Assembly (NCBI GenBank): GCA_030950365.1
Contig: JAUZRQ010000089.1
Span: forward strand, 1-64,000
DNA from: Candidatus Zhuqueibacterota bacterium
Lineage (GTDB): Bacteria > Zhuqueibacterota > Zhuqueibacteria > Zhuqueibacterales > Geothermadaptataceae
Direction of reading: 5' to 3'
Length of the DNA stretch: 64,000 nucleotides
This document shows, piece after piece, positions 9,338 to 18,647 of the stretch. The stretch's first letter is position 1. Each line of letters begins with the position of its first letter. The notes below the pieces were generated by a model, which saw nothing but the letters and a program-made list of their open reading frames with translations, was not told where the DNA came from and did not search any database. The position numbers and the translations under genes are program-made.

Positions 9338-12300
9338 GTTTTTGCATTTCCCGGGTCAGGGCTTCGAAATATTTCTGGATCAATAGCTTGTAATCTTTGG
9401 CGTAGTTTTCGCGCAGGGCGCGCAGCAGGTCCTGGTGTATTTTGAACTCTGTCTCGCCGAGATGTTTCGGCAGCCGTCGCGGATCGATCCCGACATAAGT
9501 CTTGCCGGTTTCGGCCTTGCGTTTTTTGCTCAATTCCCGCTGGTGCACTGATTTTTGCGCATCGAGCAGCCGGGACAGGATGCGCTGCTGTCGGCGGATG
9601 AGCTCGCGCGACACCCGTTTCTGCCGCATTTCTTCGGCCACCTTTTTCATGTCCTCGGCGATCTGATCCAGACTGCCCAGAATTTCCTTGCGGTTGCCGA
9701 ACTCCTTTTGCAACTGCTGGAGCGATTTGCGCAGAGCTTCCTGCTGGGCAGCCAGCCGCGACAGCGCCGCCTGTTGCTGCAAGCTGAGCTGCCCGGATTG
9801 GCCCATGCTCTGCGTCTGCCGGTTGATGCCCTGCTGCTTATCGCTGATGCCCATGAGCTGCTGCATGAACTGACTCATGCCTGAACTGCCCTGGGCGTTG
9901 TTCAGGCTTTGCATGGCCTGCCGCAGTTGCGCGGCCGCTCCATTCAGCGCCTGCATGGCCTTGCGTTGCGCGCTGGATGCCTGGCTGGATCGCCGCTCTT
10001 CCAACTGCCGAATCGCATTCTGCATCTGCTGCAGCGATTCGCCCAGCTTGCGGCCCAGTTCATGCGGCACGAAAAAATTGTTTTTGGTCAATTCAAAAAG
10101 CTGTTGCGTCACCCGCTGTGTGGCCGACAGCAAATCCTGCTGCCGGTTGGCGATGTCGCGGTATTTCGGCGAACTGGCATTCAACTGCCGCGTCTGCTGG
10201 CTGAGCTGCTCTTCACGTTTGGAAAGCTGCAACACATTGCGCGTGCCGCGCCGCAGTTGCCGCATCAGCTCGGCGCGCTGATTTTGCTGCATTTTTTGCT
10301 GCGCCAGGCTAAGCAGATTCTGCATCTGCTGCAGGGCGCTGGACACGCGCTGTCCGGCGTTTTGGGCCTGACGGGGCTGTCCTTGCTGCATCAACTTCTG
10401 CGCCTGCTGTATGTCCTTGCGCAAGCGCTCGCTACGTGCCAGGTCCTGCGCTTGCTGCACTTCCTTTTCGGGCAGGTTCAGTTGCGGCGCGTCCTGTTTC
10501 TTTTGCTGCAGTTCCTTGAGTGTGCGTTTGAGGTGCTCCAGCTCTTCGAGCTGTTGTTGTTGCTTGTGCACCAGTTGATCAAGGGATGCATTTTCGGGTT
10601 GCCGCTGCAATTCATGATTGATCTGCTCTTGATTCTCCAGCATTTCTTGCGCCAGCCGCAGCGCTTCATCGAGTTTCTGCTCCGCCTGCAACTGTTTTAG
10701 CATGTTGATGGAGCGCTCGAGGCTCTTGAGAAATTCTTCCTGCGAGAATTGCATTTCCTCGAGCGCTTTCTGTACTTGCTTCGGATCCACATTTTCCAGC
10801 GCCTTGTTGAGCTCCTCGATCATCTTTTTGAGCTCCGGCGTGGCGATTTCCTCCAGCAGTTGCTGCAGTTCCTGATACTTTTTCAGCGTCTCCAGGGCCA
10901 GCAGGTCATTGCGCTCAAGTTTATCCACCATCTCGTTGATTTTTTGCTTCAGCTCCTCGAGTTCCTGCAGCATGTCCCGCTGTTTTTGCACTTCTTCCTT
11001 GAGCGCCTGCTTTTCCTCCCAGCTCAACTCTTTATTTTGGCGGATCTCGCGCAGCACCTCATCCACGCTTTCCTGAATTTCCCGCGATTTTTCCAGCATT
11101 TCTGAAAACGTTTCCTCGGCGTCTTCCTGCTGCTGCGAGGCCTCGGCGAAGATTTCCTGAATGGAAGGAAACCTCAGCCGGAAGGTGCTGCTTTCAGCTT
11201 TTTTCGGGCCGGAGACGGCATCGTTGTCAAACGCCACGGCGCGGTATTCCACCACATCTTCCGGCAGCAGCTCCAGATCAGTCAAATCCCAGTCGAATTC
11301 CGCGCGCAACTGACCGTTTTCCACGCGGAACGGCACATTGACCTGACCGGAATCCTGCATGGGATACGGCCCACCCCGATACACGGTGTATTTCAGCAGC
11401 AGCCGCGAAAAGCCGTAATCATCCTCACCCATGATGCCCAGCAGCACCCTCATCGATTCGTCGATATCCACATCCTGGCCGGGCAACACGATTTCCACCG
11501 CTGGAGGCTGGTCCGCCACGGTTTTAATTTGGTATTCAATGGGATTGGGATTGGTCAGGCCGCGCTCATCCTGCAGATGGATGAAATAGGTGTCGTCCCG
11601 GTACGCGCGAAATTCGCCGACATGGGCCTGTTCGCTGTGCTGCAGATACAGAGTATCGCGTTTAGCAAATACCACGGCCGCCTGCTGTACGGGCTTGTTG
11701 GTTTGGATGCGCAGACGAATCCGTGTGCCGGCCAGCACCTGCACATTACCGACGTTCGGCTCCAGGGTTTGTTCGGGCAACCGCGTGTATCGCGGCGGCT
11801 GCACCGTCAACTGCAAATCGCGCACATCGGGCTGATCGATGAGCTTGACGCGGTAAGTCGACGAAATGAACTCGTCCGCAACAACGCGGTATTCGAACGG
11901 CTCGGTGATGTTTTCAAACTGATATTCAAAACGATTGGTCGAACGCGCAAACAGCGGCAGGTTTTCTTTCACCTTGCCGTTCTGGTAAATCGTCGTCAGC
12001 GCAATGGAGCGCACGCGCGCGTTTTGCACCTCGGCCGCGATAGTCAGCGAGCTGCCGCGCAGCACCTCCACATTACCTGGGGTGATTTTAATCGCCAGTT
12101 GCGCGGCCTGCGGCGGTTTCCATGGCTGTGCCCACATGGTAGCCGCCTTTTGATACGACGCCGGAAACATCGACAGCACCACGGCCAGCGCCGCGCCGGC
12201 AGCCACAAACGCCAGACCGTGCTTTTTCAGGTTGGCCAGCGACAGACTTTTTTCAAATTCAATGGGAGCCACCTTCTGTGCGGTCTGCCAGAATGCGGCC

Positions 12301-12692
12301 CAGGCCAGAGTTCGTTCGGCTTCCGATTGCGACTCGGCCTCCTGCACAATCTGCAGTGCATTGCTAAATTCGTCTTTGATGTCAGGATAGCGTTTGCCGA
12401 TGTCGAGGGCGATTTTATCCAATGAGGGAATGTTGCGCTGGAACCACCAGCGGTACAGCGGGTGTAGCACATGACGCCAGCCGAGATAACCCAGCGCGCC
12501 AGCGGTGCTCAAACTCACCAGCCAGCGGTACACGGCATCGCCGGGGGCAATGCTATAGGTAGCGGGCAAAAGCAGCCAGACTCCGGCCACGACGGCGAGA
12601 AAAAAGCACAGGCCTTCAAAAAAGGCGATGCGCTTCTGGCGCGCGCGGTAGGCGCGAAGTCGCTGCTGCAGCTCTGTATATGGATTTTGCAT
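9321..12692 (-). CDS. DUF4175-like membrane-anchored coiled-coil protein
   Basis: This 1123-residue protein has two membrane segments near the N-terminus (about 24-46 and 57-70), a third near 157-178, a beta-rich region to about residue 500, and then a very long Gln/Glu/Leu/Lys-rich coiled coil (about 510-1060) with many heptad-like QQ and EEL runs. The architecture matches the DUF4175 family of Bacteroidota and related phyla, whose function is unknown. It is flanked 2 bases away by a DUF4159 gene and overlaps the TPR gene, a gene set that suggests one envelope complex. The biased composition of the coil makes database matches unreliable there. Confidence 0.8.
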   Translation of the reverse strand: MQNPYTELQQRLRAYRARQKRIAFFEGLCFFLAVVAGVWLLLPATYSIAPGDAVYRWLVSLSTAGALGYLGWRHVLHPLYRWWFQRNIPSLDKIALDIGKRYPDIKDEFSNALQIVQEAESQSEAERTLAWAAFWQTAQKVAPIEFEKSLSLANLKKHGLAFVAAGAALAVVLSMFPASYQKAATMWAQPWKPPQAAQLAIKITPGNVEVLRGSSLTIAAEVQNARVRSIALTTIYQNGKVKENLPLFARSTNRFEYQFENITEPFEYRVVADEFISSTYRVKLIDQPDVRDLQLTVQPPRYTRLPEQTLEPNVGNVQVLAGTRIRLRIQTNKPVQQAAVVFAKRDTLYLQHSEQAHVGEFRAYRDDTYFIHLQDERGLTNPNPIEYQIKTVADQPPAVEIVLPGQDVDIDESMRVLLGIMGEDDYGFSRLLLKYTVYRGGPYPMQDSGQVNVPFRVENGQLRAEFDWDLTDLELLPEDVVEYRAVAFDNDAVSGPKKAESSTFRLRFPSIQEIFAEASQQQEDAEETFSEMLEKSREIQESVDEVLREIRQNKELSWEEKQALKEEVQKQRDMLQELEELKQKINEMVDKLERNDLLALETLKKYQELQQLLEEIATPELKKMIEELNKALENVDPKQVQKALEEMQFSQEEFLKSLERSINMLKQLQAEQKLDEALRLAQEMLENQEQINHELQRQPENASLDQLVHKQQQQLEELEHLKRTLKELQQKKQDAPQLNLPEKEVQQAQDLARSERLRKDIQQAQKLMQQGQPRQAQNAGQRVSSALQQMQNLLSLAQQKMQQNQRAELMRQLRRGTRNVLQLSKREEQLSQQTRQLNASSPKYRDIANRQQDLLSATQRVTQQLFELTKNNFFVPHELGRKLGESLQQMQNAIRQLEERRSSQASSAQRKAMQALNGAAAQLRQAMQSLNNAQGSSGMSQFMQQLMGISDKQQGINRQTQSMGQSGQLSLQQQAALSRLAAQQEALRKSLQQLQKEFGNRKEILGSLDQIAEDMKKVAEEMRQKRVSRELIRRQQRILSRLLDAQKSVHQRELSKKRKAETGKTYVGIDPRRLPKHLGETEFKIHQDLLRALRENYAKDYKLLIQKYFEALTREMQKHDGKK

Positions 12693-12694
12693 GG

Positions 12695-13378
12695 CTATCT
12701 TGTTAACGCATACAGGATGATGTTTGCTCCCATCTGAAAGGCTTTTTGTCGCACTTCCTCGGGATCGTGGTGCACGTCGGGATCGGCCCAGCCGTCGGAA
12801 ATGTTGGTATTGAAGGTGTAAAACACCACCATCCGCCCCTCGTGGAACAGGCCGTAGGCCTTGCCCGGGCCGCCATCGTGTTCGTGAATTTTCGGCACGC
12901 CGTTGGGGAATTTGTACAAAATGTGGAAAATGTCATGCTTGAACGGCAGCTCCACCCAGCGCTTTTCGGGAAACACCTTTTTCATTTCAGCACGGAAGTA
13001 TTGGTCCATGCCGTAGTCGTCGTCGGCGTACAGAAAGCCGCCGCCGGTCAGGTATAGTCGCAGCCGGGCCGCTTCTTCATCGGAAAAGCGAATGCGGCCG
13101 TGGCCGGTAAGGAACACGATCGGATACGTAAACAGCGCATCATCCATCAGTTCCACGTGCCGCTCCTCAAGGGCGCACCGAAGATGGGTGTTGGCGTTCA
13201 GGAAGCGCAGCATGTTGGGAATGATCGACGGGTCATTGTACCAGTCCCCGCCGCCGCGGTATTTGATGCGCGCGATCACGAACCGACTGTTGTTCCAGGC
13301 GTCCTGCGCATGGGCATCGGGCAGTGCCAGCCACAGGGCCAGCACGACCAGCGCCATTCTCCTGTAAAAAACCATCAT
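12695..13378 (-). CDS. DUF4159 domain secreted protein
   Basis: The 227-residue product has a signal peptide (cleavage near DAHAQ) followed by a complete DUF4159 domain: RIKYRGGGDWYNDPSI, VFLTGHGRIRFSD, GGGFLYADDDYGMD and the C-terminal FNTNISDGWADPD. The family has a glutamine-amidotransferase-like fold and often stands alone or at the C-terminus of larger membrane proteins; the function is unknown. It is the first gene of an eleven-gene minus-strand run that reaches ftsX. The upstream gap (13379-13663) is mostly filled by an interspersed repeat, so its promoter must lie close to or inside that element. Confidence 0.88.
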   Translation of the reverse strand: MMVFYRRMALVVLALWLALPDAHAQDAWNNSRFVIARIKYRGGGDWYNDPSIIPNMLRFLNANTHLRCALEERHVELMDDALFTYPIVFLTGHGRIRFSDEEAARLRLYLTGGGFLYADDDYGMDQYFRAEMKKVFPEKRWVELPFKHDIFHILYKFPNGVPKIHEHDGGPGKAYGLFHEGRMVVFYTFNTNISDGWADPDVHHDPEEVRQKAFQMGANIILYALTR

Positions 13379-13461
13379 CTAATGGCCAGTCCTTGTTGAT
13401 TCGCTATTCAAGATTTTCGGGAGTGGCCTCAAAAGCCAGAACCGGGCCCCGGTGGTTCAGT

Positions 13462-13645
13462 GTAACTATTCAGTTATTCCCGTTGGATGAAATCTTGCCC
13501 GTCATCGCGAGCAGCCGCCGCAAGGCGGGTGCGCCTGTCCGACTGCTGGCGGACGGCGATCTCTTTGGAAATATAACAATGAGATCGCGTTGTCTCCGCC
13601 GGCTGGCGGATCCTCGCGATGACGGGTAGGAGACTGAACAGTTAC
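13462..13645. repeat. MITE-like interspersed element with CTATTCAG ends (copy 1)
   Basis: The left end GTAACTATTCAGTT and right end GACTGAACAGTTAC are inverted copies (12 of 14 positions agree). Inside, CCCGTCATCGCGAG at 13498-13511 and its exact reverse complement at 13613-13626 can form a hairpin about 130 bases across, like REP/BIME elements. No transposase is encoded. It occupies most of the gap between the DUF456 and DUF4159 genes. Confidence 0.7.
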
Positions 13646-13663
13646 CATTCAGCCCAATTTGCT

Positions 13664-14179
13664 TTACAAAAACCTCACCAGAATCATCGCCAGCATGGCC
13701 ACGGCCAGGGTGATTTTTGTCAGTTTGCCGCCAACCGCGCCTAAAAACGCGCCCCAGCCGACGCGTAGCGCATGCGCCGTGTTGGGCGAATGCAGATACT
13801 CGAACACAAATGCGCCGACAAAGCTGCCGGCGAAAGCGCCAAGCAGCGTACCGATCACTGGCAGAAAGCCCGTAGCCCAGACCGCGCCCAGAAATCCACC
13901 GATGATAGCCCCGGCCATAGCCCAGTTGGAGCCACCGAAGCGCTTGGCGGTGAACGCGCCAAGCAGGAACTCGATCACCTCGCCGGCCACGGCAATGCCA
14001 AACAAGATCAGCACATCGCTGCCGTGGATGACGGCAAAATCGGTGAGCCAGCCATACACCAGCGCCGTCCCGGCGATGACAAAAGTGCCGGGCAGGCCGA
14101 ACAAAATCATGATCACGCCGGAAACCAGCACCAGCCAGAACACCGCATGCCCGGACAGCGACAGCAGCGTCTCCCACAT
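13664..14179 (-). CDS. DUF456 domain membrane protein
   Basis: The 171-residue protein is a small integral membrane protein of the DUF456 family: it has about five hydrophobic segments with glycine-rich small-residue helices (FLLGAFTAKRFGGS, GAIIGGFLGA, LLGAFAGSFVGA). Its ATG shares one base with the stop of the upstream M14 peptidase gene (TGATG), so the two are translationally coupled. The function of the family is unknown; glycine-zipper helices suggest oligomerisation in the membrane. Confidence 0.88.
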   Translation of the reverse strand: MWETLLSLSGHAVFWLVLVSGVIMILFGLPGTFVIAGTALVYGWLTDFAVIHGSDVLILFGIAVAGEVIEFLLGAFTAKRFGGSNWAMAGAIIGGFLGAVWATGFLPVIGTLLGAFAGSFVGAFVFEYLHSPNTAHALRVGWGAFLGAVGGKLTKITLAVAMLAMILVRFL

Positions 14180-16797
14180 CAGAACACGCTCCCGAAGAAG
14201 ATCGCGTTCAGCAGCAGCCCGGTGGTGGTGCGCCAGAAATGCCGGAATATCATTTCATTGGCAAACAAAATCACGCGGCCCGCTCCCACCTTTTCTACCG
14301 TCACAACAGCGCTGTTGCTTAATAATTTCGCATTTTTGTCGCTGATGAAGCCGGCCACATGCGCATTTTCCGGCAGCCGCGCTACTACGTGCACCTTTTC
14401 GCTCAGCTCAAACGTTTGCTTGCCGCGTTTCAGCAAATACACCATCGGCTCCTGCCCGAAGCCCAGCGGATGCGTGGTATCGATGACCATGCGAAAGATA
14501 GATCCGGAAATGCGATCGCGCATGCGCTCCTGCTGCTTCTGCTTCCAGCTCCGGATGGCCTTTTTCAGCCGCTCCTCGCGTTTCTGTTTCAGTGAATCTT
14601 TTTTGCTCGGCTTTTCAGTTTTAACCCGGTTGACGCTAATGTTGGCGTCGATCAGAAAGCGCGCACCGGCGCCAATGCCAATGACCGTATTGCCCTCGCG
14701 TAGCCAGCCGCGCAGTTTCTTCTGAAAATTGCTGTCCAACACCGACGCATAGGAGCCCCAGGCGTCCGGCAGGATCAGGGTGTTGTATTTCGCCAGCGAA
14801 AGCCGTTTAAGCCGGGCCGTGCGCACGGCCGAAAACGGCGCTTCGATGCGCTGATCCAGCAGAAACCACAGCGTACCGTAGCTGGTGCTGGACGTGGGCA
14901 CGTCCGCCGCCACGACGATCTTCGGCGGCCGGATCCAGTTGATGTTGCGCGAACCGAGATCGATGCCGGTTTCCGTCAAAGCGGTGGCCGAGCGAAACAA
15001 ATCGACGCCCCATTTGCGCGCCAGTTGCAGCACTTTGCCGTGCACATCGGCCACATCCGCATTGACCGAAACCGGCACGATGATGTCGCCCGGCTTGAAG
15101 CTTTCGGAGTTTAGCACAAACGGTTTTCGGGTCACGTAGCAGCGGATGCCGTTTTCCATCAGATCGGACAGCAGTCCGGCCGTGGCGATGTCATCCCAGT
15201 GAAATAGATAGGCATACCGGGCACGGCTCTCGCCGGTCTGCGACGCCTTTTGCTGCGGCTGCCAGTCCACCAGACCGGGCCATTTTTTGCGTTTCACGCG
15301 GTACGCCTTCACGCCAAAAGCGGCCGGCATCGACCAGCTTGTAATGTCGTAAAAAAACGTATCGGTGATGGCCGGCCGCGGTTCGAACAGCACGCGCACC
15401 AGCCGGCTTGCCGGCTGCGTCAGCGGCACGAACACGCTACCTTCACGCGCGGTCACGGATTGACGTTTCCGGGTGATCAAATCCTGCGCGTCTTTTACCA
15501 ACATACGTCCGGTAATGGCCTGCAAGTGTATGCCCTGATCCTGCAGCCGTTTCAGTAACTCCGTGAAACGCTCTTTCGACACTCCGGGCATCAGCAAATA
15601 GCCGGTGAAATCAGCGCGCTGCGCTTCGGTAACCGCAGAGACCCAGAATTTGTGAAAATCCCGCAGCCGCTGTTCGCGGCGCTCGGCCGTCGCCGCAAGC
15701 GTGGCCATGCTGGCGGTGAAATGGTGATGAATGCGATCCCGGAGCGTAAGTTCCGTGCCGTCTTTACGGCGCACCACCAGCCCGCCGCGTCCGCCGCCGG
15801 CCTGCTCATACGTCATGCCAATGGCGCCGTTCAAGCTCGGCCAGGAATCGCCATATCCCGGATAAAACAAATCGAAATCCTCGGCCGTGTAATACAGCCA
15901 GCCAAAGCGGTCAAACACCGCGGCGAGTTTTTCGCCAAAATAATGCATCCACCGCCGCGTTTCCTCGGGAAATTCCTGCAGAATCGGACCGTGTGGCGGG
16001 AAAAAGAAATATGTGCTTTCGTGCCCCATTTCGTGGAAATCCACATGCACCTGCGGATACCACTGGCGATAGATGGCCATGCGCGCGCGGGTCTCCTTTT
16101 GCGTAAGCCAGGCCCAGTCGCGATTGAGATCGAAATAGTAATGATTGGTGCGGCCACCCGGCCACGGTTCGTCGTGCTCGATGCTGTTCGGATCGGGATT
16201 GGCGCGTTGGCCCACCGTGCCGTTGTACCAGTTCACATACCGGTCGCGGCCGTCCGGGTTGAGCAGCGGATCGATCAGCACCACCAGCCGGGTCAAAATA
16301 ACGCGCGTCAGCGAATCGGTGCCAGCGGCCAGTTGATAGGCCACCTGCATGGCCGCCTCGGCGGACGAGGACTCGTTTCCGTGCACACCGTAGCTCAGCC
16401 ACACCACCGCCGGCGCAGTTTTGAACAGCGCTTCGTTTTCCACGCTGCCCGGCACCCGGCGCAACCGCAACACATTTTCACGGATGCGGTCGAGCTGGCG
16501 CAAGTGCTCCGGCGAGGAAATGGTCAGTAAAAGAAGCGGCCGGCCTTCGAACGTCTCGCCGTATGGCTGTATTTGCACCCGTCCCGAAGCCCCGGCAAGA
16601 TAGCGAAGATAATCCACCATCCGATGGTGCGGTGTGAAACGCTGGCCAAGTTTATACCCAAAAAATTGCGCCGGGGATTGAATCGAAGGATCGTAAGTGC
16701 CTCCCGAGAAAAACGGTTCTTGCGTGAAAGCCCATCCCGGCCAGAGGATCAAAAATAAAAGGAAAAGCCAAACAGAGATATTTCGTCCGTTGCGCAT
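14179..16797 (-). CDS. Secreted M14 family zinc carboxypeptidase
   Basis: The chosen ATG at 16797 gives 872 residues and puts a signal peptide (membrane-spanning stretch ISVWLFLLFLILW, cleavage near AFTQ) at the N-terminus; an in-frame start 21 codons upstream would bury it. The zinc site is visible: H139 and E142 in GVHGNES, the third ligand near 255 in VDFHEMG, and the catalytic Glu in MTYEQAG. A C-terminal half with GATase-like strands (NTLILPDAWGS, GNTVIGIGAGA) follows, as in large M14 proteins of Bacteroidota. It probably degrades peptides outside the cytoplasm. Confidence 0.9.
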   Translation of the reverse strand: MRNGRNISVWLFLLFLILWPGWAFTQEPFFSGGTYDPSIQSPAQFFGYKLGQRFTPHHRMVDYLRYLAGASGRVQIQPYGETFEGRPLLLLTISSPEHLRQLDRIRENVLRLRRVPGSVENEALFKTAPAVVWLSYGVHGNESSSAEAAMQVAYQLAAGTDSLTRVILTRLVVLIDPLLNPDGRDRYVNWYNGTVGQRANPDPNSIEHDEPWPGGRTNHYYFDLNRDWAWLTQKETRARMAIYRQWYPQVHVDFHEMGHESTYFFFPPHGPILQEFPEETRRWMHYFGEKLAAVFDRFGWLYYTAEDFDLFYPGYGDSWPSLNGAIGMTYEQAGGGRGGLVVRRKDGTELTLRDRIHHHFTASMATLAATAERREQRLRDFHKFWVSAVTEAQRADFTGYLLMPGVSKERFTELLKRLQDQGIHLQAITGRMLVKDAQDLITRKRQSVTAREGSVFVPLTQPASRLVRVLFEPRPAITDTFFYDITSWSMPAAFGVKAYRVKRKKWPGLVDWQPQQKASQTGESRARYAYLFHWDDIATAGLLSDLMENGIRCYVTRKPFVLNSESFKPGDIIVPVSVNADVADVHGKVLQLARKWGVDLFRSATALTETGIDLGSRNINWIRPPKIVVAADVPTSSTSYGTLWFLLDQRIEAPFSAVRTARLKRLSLAKYNTLILPDAWGSYASVLDSNFQKKLRGWLREGNTVIGIGAGARFLIDANISVNRVKTEKPSKKDSLKQKREERLKKAIRSWKQKQQERMRDRISGSIFRMVIDTTHPLGFGQEPMVYLLKRGKQTFELSEKVHVVARLPENAHVAGFISDKNAKLLSNSAVVTVEKVGAGRVILFANEMIFRHFWRTTTGLLLNAIFFGSVF

Positions 16798-17145
16798 GCC
16801 ATTGTCATGGATTTCCTGGCATCGCTTCCGCTGTGCTGCACACGCCAATCGTTCCGACACGGAAAAGCCCTCCTCCTTGTTCAGCCTGTGGCGATCATCG
16901 AATTCGGTGCATCGCCGTTTTGAGAACGCTTTCAGTCACGAAACCTTGTTCGGCAAGAAAAAGTCTGCCGGATTTCGCCACGCGCAATCCGGCAGCCAGT
17001 TTCAAATTCAGGTTGGTTGGATGCCAAAATTTTGGCAATGATTCAGCCATTTCGATCGTTGCCCGGTCGTTCCATGGAACAGAACGGAGCCGCCATTCTG
17101 TCTTTTAGCCGGTCGCCCTGTAGGTATCCGCTTTTTAGGTTTTAC
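16798..17145. other. Intergenic region upstream of the M14 peptidase gene
   Basis: No gene is seen in these 348 bases. They should hold the promoter of the M14-DUF456 pair. The only clear structure is a perfect 16-base palindrome, TGCCAAAATTTTGGCA, at 17022-17037, plus a 10-base palindrome TTCCATGGAA near 17081. Neither can be tied to a known regulator by eye. Confidence 0.5.
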
Positions 17146-17349
17146 GCTTATGCACTTAAATCAGATTGGTCCGTCGCAACTCTTTGGAGATAAATGCAAA
17201 TATACCGTTCACCCGTCATCGCGAGCGGCCGCGTGGCGATCTCCAAGGGGATTGCTTCATCGCCGAGTTCCCTCCCGCACTTGATGCGGGCTCCTCGCAA
17301 TAACGGCTTAATCCAAGGCTGTGCTTAGCATTGAATTAAGTGCATAAGC
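17146..17349. repeat. Short element with 14-base perfect terminal inverted repeats
   Basis: GCTTATGCACTTAA at 17146-17159 is exactly inverted at 17336-17349. The interior carries the same REP-type core as the elements at 13.5 and 28.3 kb: CCCGTCATCGCGAG at 17212-17225 and a near-inverse CTCGCAATAACGG at 17294-17306. It ends 3 bases before the stop codon of the surA-like gene. There is no coding capacity, so it looks like a non-autonomous element or a long terminator hairpin. Confidence 0.75.
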
Positions 17350-17352
17350 AAG

Positions 17353-18639
17353 TTAGATTTTATTGATCTTGATGTACAGGTCTTTTTTAATCTCCTCGAC
17401 CCAGCGCTTGAACTCCTGGTTGCGCTTGCGCATCTGGGCAAACTCAGCGATGCGATCCCAGTCTTGCTCCAGGGTCAACTTGCGCGCTTCCTTCCGCTCA
17501 TTGAGCAGCACCAGGTGATAACCGAACTGCGTTTTGATGGGCCGCGAAATTTCACCGGGCTTGAGATTGGCCACCGCCTGCTGGAATTCCTCGACCTGCA
17601 ATTGCTGCAACTCGAACCAGCCGAGATCGCCACCTTTTTCTTTGGTGGTCTCATCGCGGCTGAACTGTTTGGCCGCTTCGGCAAAGCTGATTTTGCCTTC
17701 TATAATCGCCGTGCGCAAGCTATCCATAAACTGCACCGTGCGGCGCTCGTCTTCTTCGGTCATGGGCACGGCAGCGAGAATATGTCGGGCGTGAATTTTC
17801 TCGCCGCGGCGATCCAACAACTGGATGATGTGATACCCAAACTGGGTTTCGACGATATCGGAAATGTCCCCGGGCTCGAGATTGAACGCCACTTCCTCGA
17901 ATGGCCGCACGAAATCGCCGCGCTGGGTAAAGCCCAGATCACCGCCGCGCGAGGCCGACCCCGGATCGTCCGAATACTGCCGTGCCACCTCATCGAAAGC
18001 CACGCCCTCCTGTAATTTCTTTTGCGCCTCTTTGATTTTCTTGAGCGCCCGTTGTTTGGCTTCGGCGCTAGGCTGCACCGAAATCAGAATGTGACTGATA
18101 TGGACGCGCGTCGGCAGCTCCGGCAGGCTATCCTTCATTGTGTTGTAAAATTCAATTACCTCGCGCCGGCTGATGGGAATTTGTGCGAACTTCAGATTTT
18201 GCAGCGTCTCCACCAGCGCGCGCTCTTCGATCTCCTTGCGCAAATTCCGGCGAATCCGGCGCAAGCTGGTGCCGAAATACTCTTCCAATTTATCCGGGGA
18301 GCCGAGCCGATCGATCATGGTGTTGATCTGCTGCTCGAGCATTTTGTCCACCCGGTTTTCGTCGATCTCCACGCTGTCTTCTTTGGCTTTTACCAGTAAG
18401 ACCTTTTGCACCACCAATTGATTCAAAACTTTTTCACGCAGGGCCTTGAATCTTTCCGGATTCTTGCGCGGATCGAGGCCGTTTTGCAATGCAAACTGAA
18501 TGGCAAACTGATCCAATTCGGACTGCAAAATGATGTTGTCATCAATAATGGCCACGATCCGGTCCAGAACCTCCTGCGAATAGCTGGTCTGAAACAGAAG
18601 CAAAACCAGAAGAAGGCCACGCAAAATCGTCTTCAACAT
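17353..18639 (-). CDS. SurA-like periplasmic peptidyl-prolyl isomerase
   Basis: The 428-residue product has a signal peptide (cleavage near SYSQ), a SurA N-terminal chaperone region (VLDRIVAIIDDNIILQSEL onward) and two PpiC parvulin domains (about 173-270 and 280-380), each with the family pattern GGDLG....F...FG-YHI/L. SurA escorts outer-membrane proteins across the periplasm. The ATG at 18639 is preferred over a GTG two codons upstream because an AGGTG lies just before it. It follows another isomerase gene by a few bases, so the two folding factors are co-expressed. A repeat element abuts its stop. Confidence 0.88.
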   Translation of the reverse strand: MLKTILRGLLLVLLLFQTSYSQEVLDRIVAIIDDNIILQSELDQFAIQFALQNGLDPRKNPERFKALREKVLNQLVVQKVLLVKAKEDSVEIDENRVDKMLEQQINTMIDRLGSPDKLEEYFGTSLRRIRRNLRKEIEERALVETLQNLKFAQIPISRREVIEFYNTMKDSLPELPTRVHISHILISVQPSAEAKQRALKKIKEAQKKLQEGVAFDEVARQYSDDPGSASRGGDLGFTQRGDFVRPFEEVAFNLEPGDISDIVETQFGYHIIQLLDRRGEKIHARHILAAVPMTEEDERRTVQFMDSLRTAIIEGKISFAEAAKQFSRDETTKEKGGDLGWFELQQLQVEEFQQAVANLKPGEISRPIKTQFGYHLVLLNERKEARKLTLEQDWDRIAEFAQMRKRNQEFKRWVEEIKKDLYIKINKI

Positions 18640-18647
18640 ACGCACAC

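Noticed and set aside
13470-14177. 235-codon frame overlapping the DUF456 gene
   Set aside because: It is a shifted reading of the DUF456 gene continuing into the repeat element; the composition is Arg/Gly-rich.
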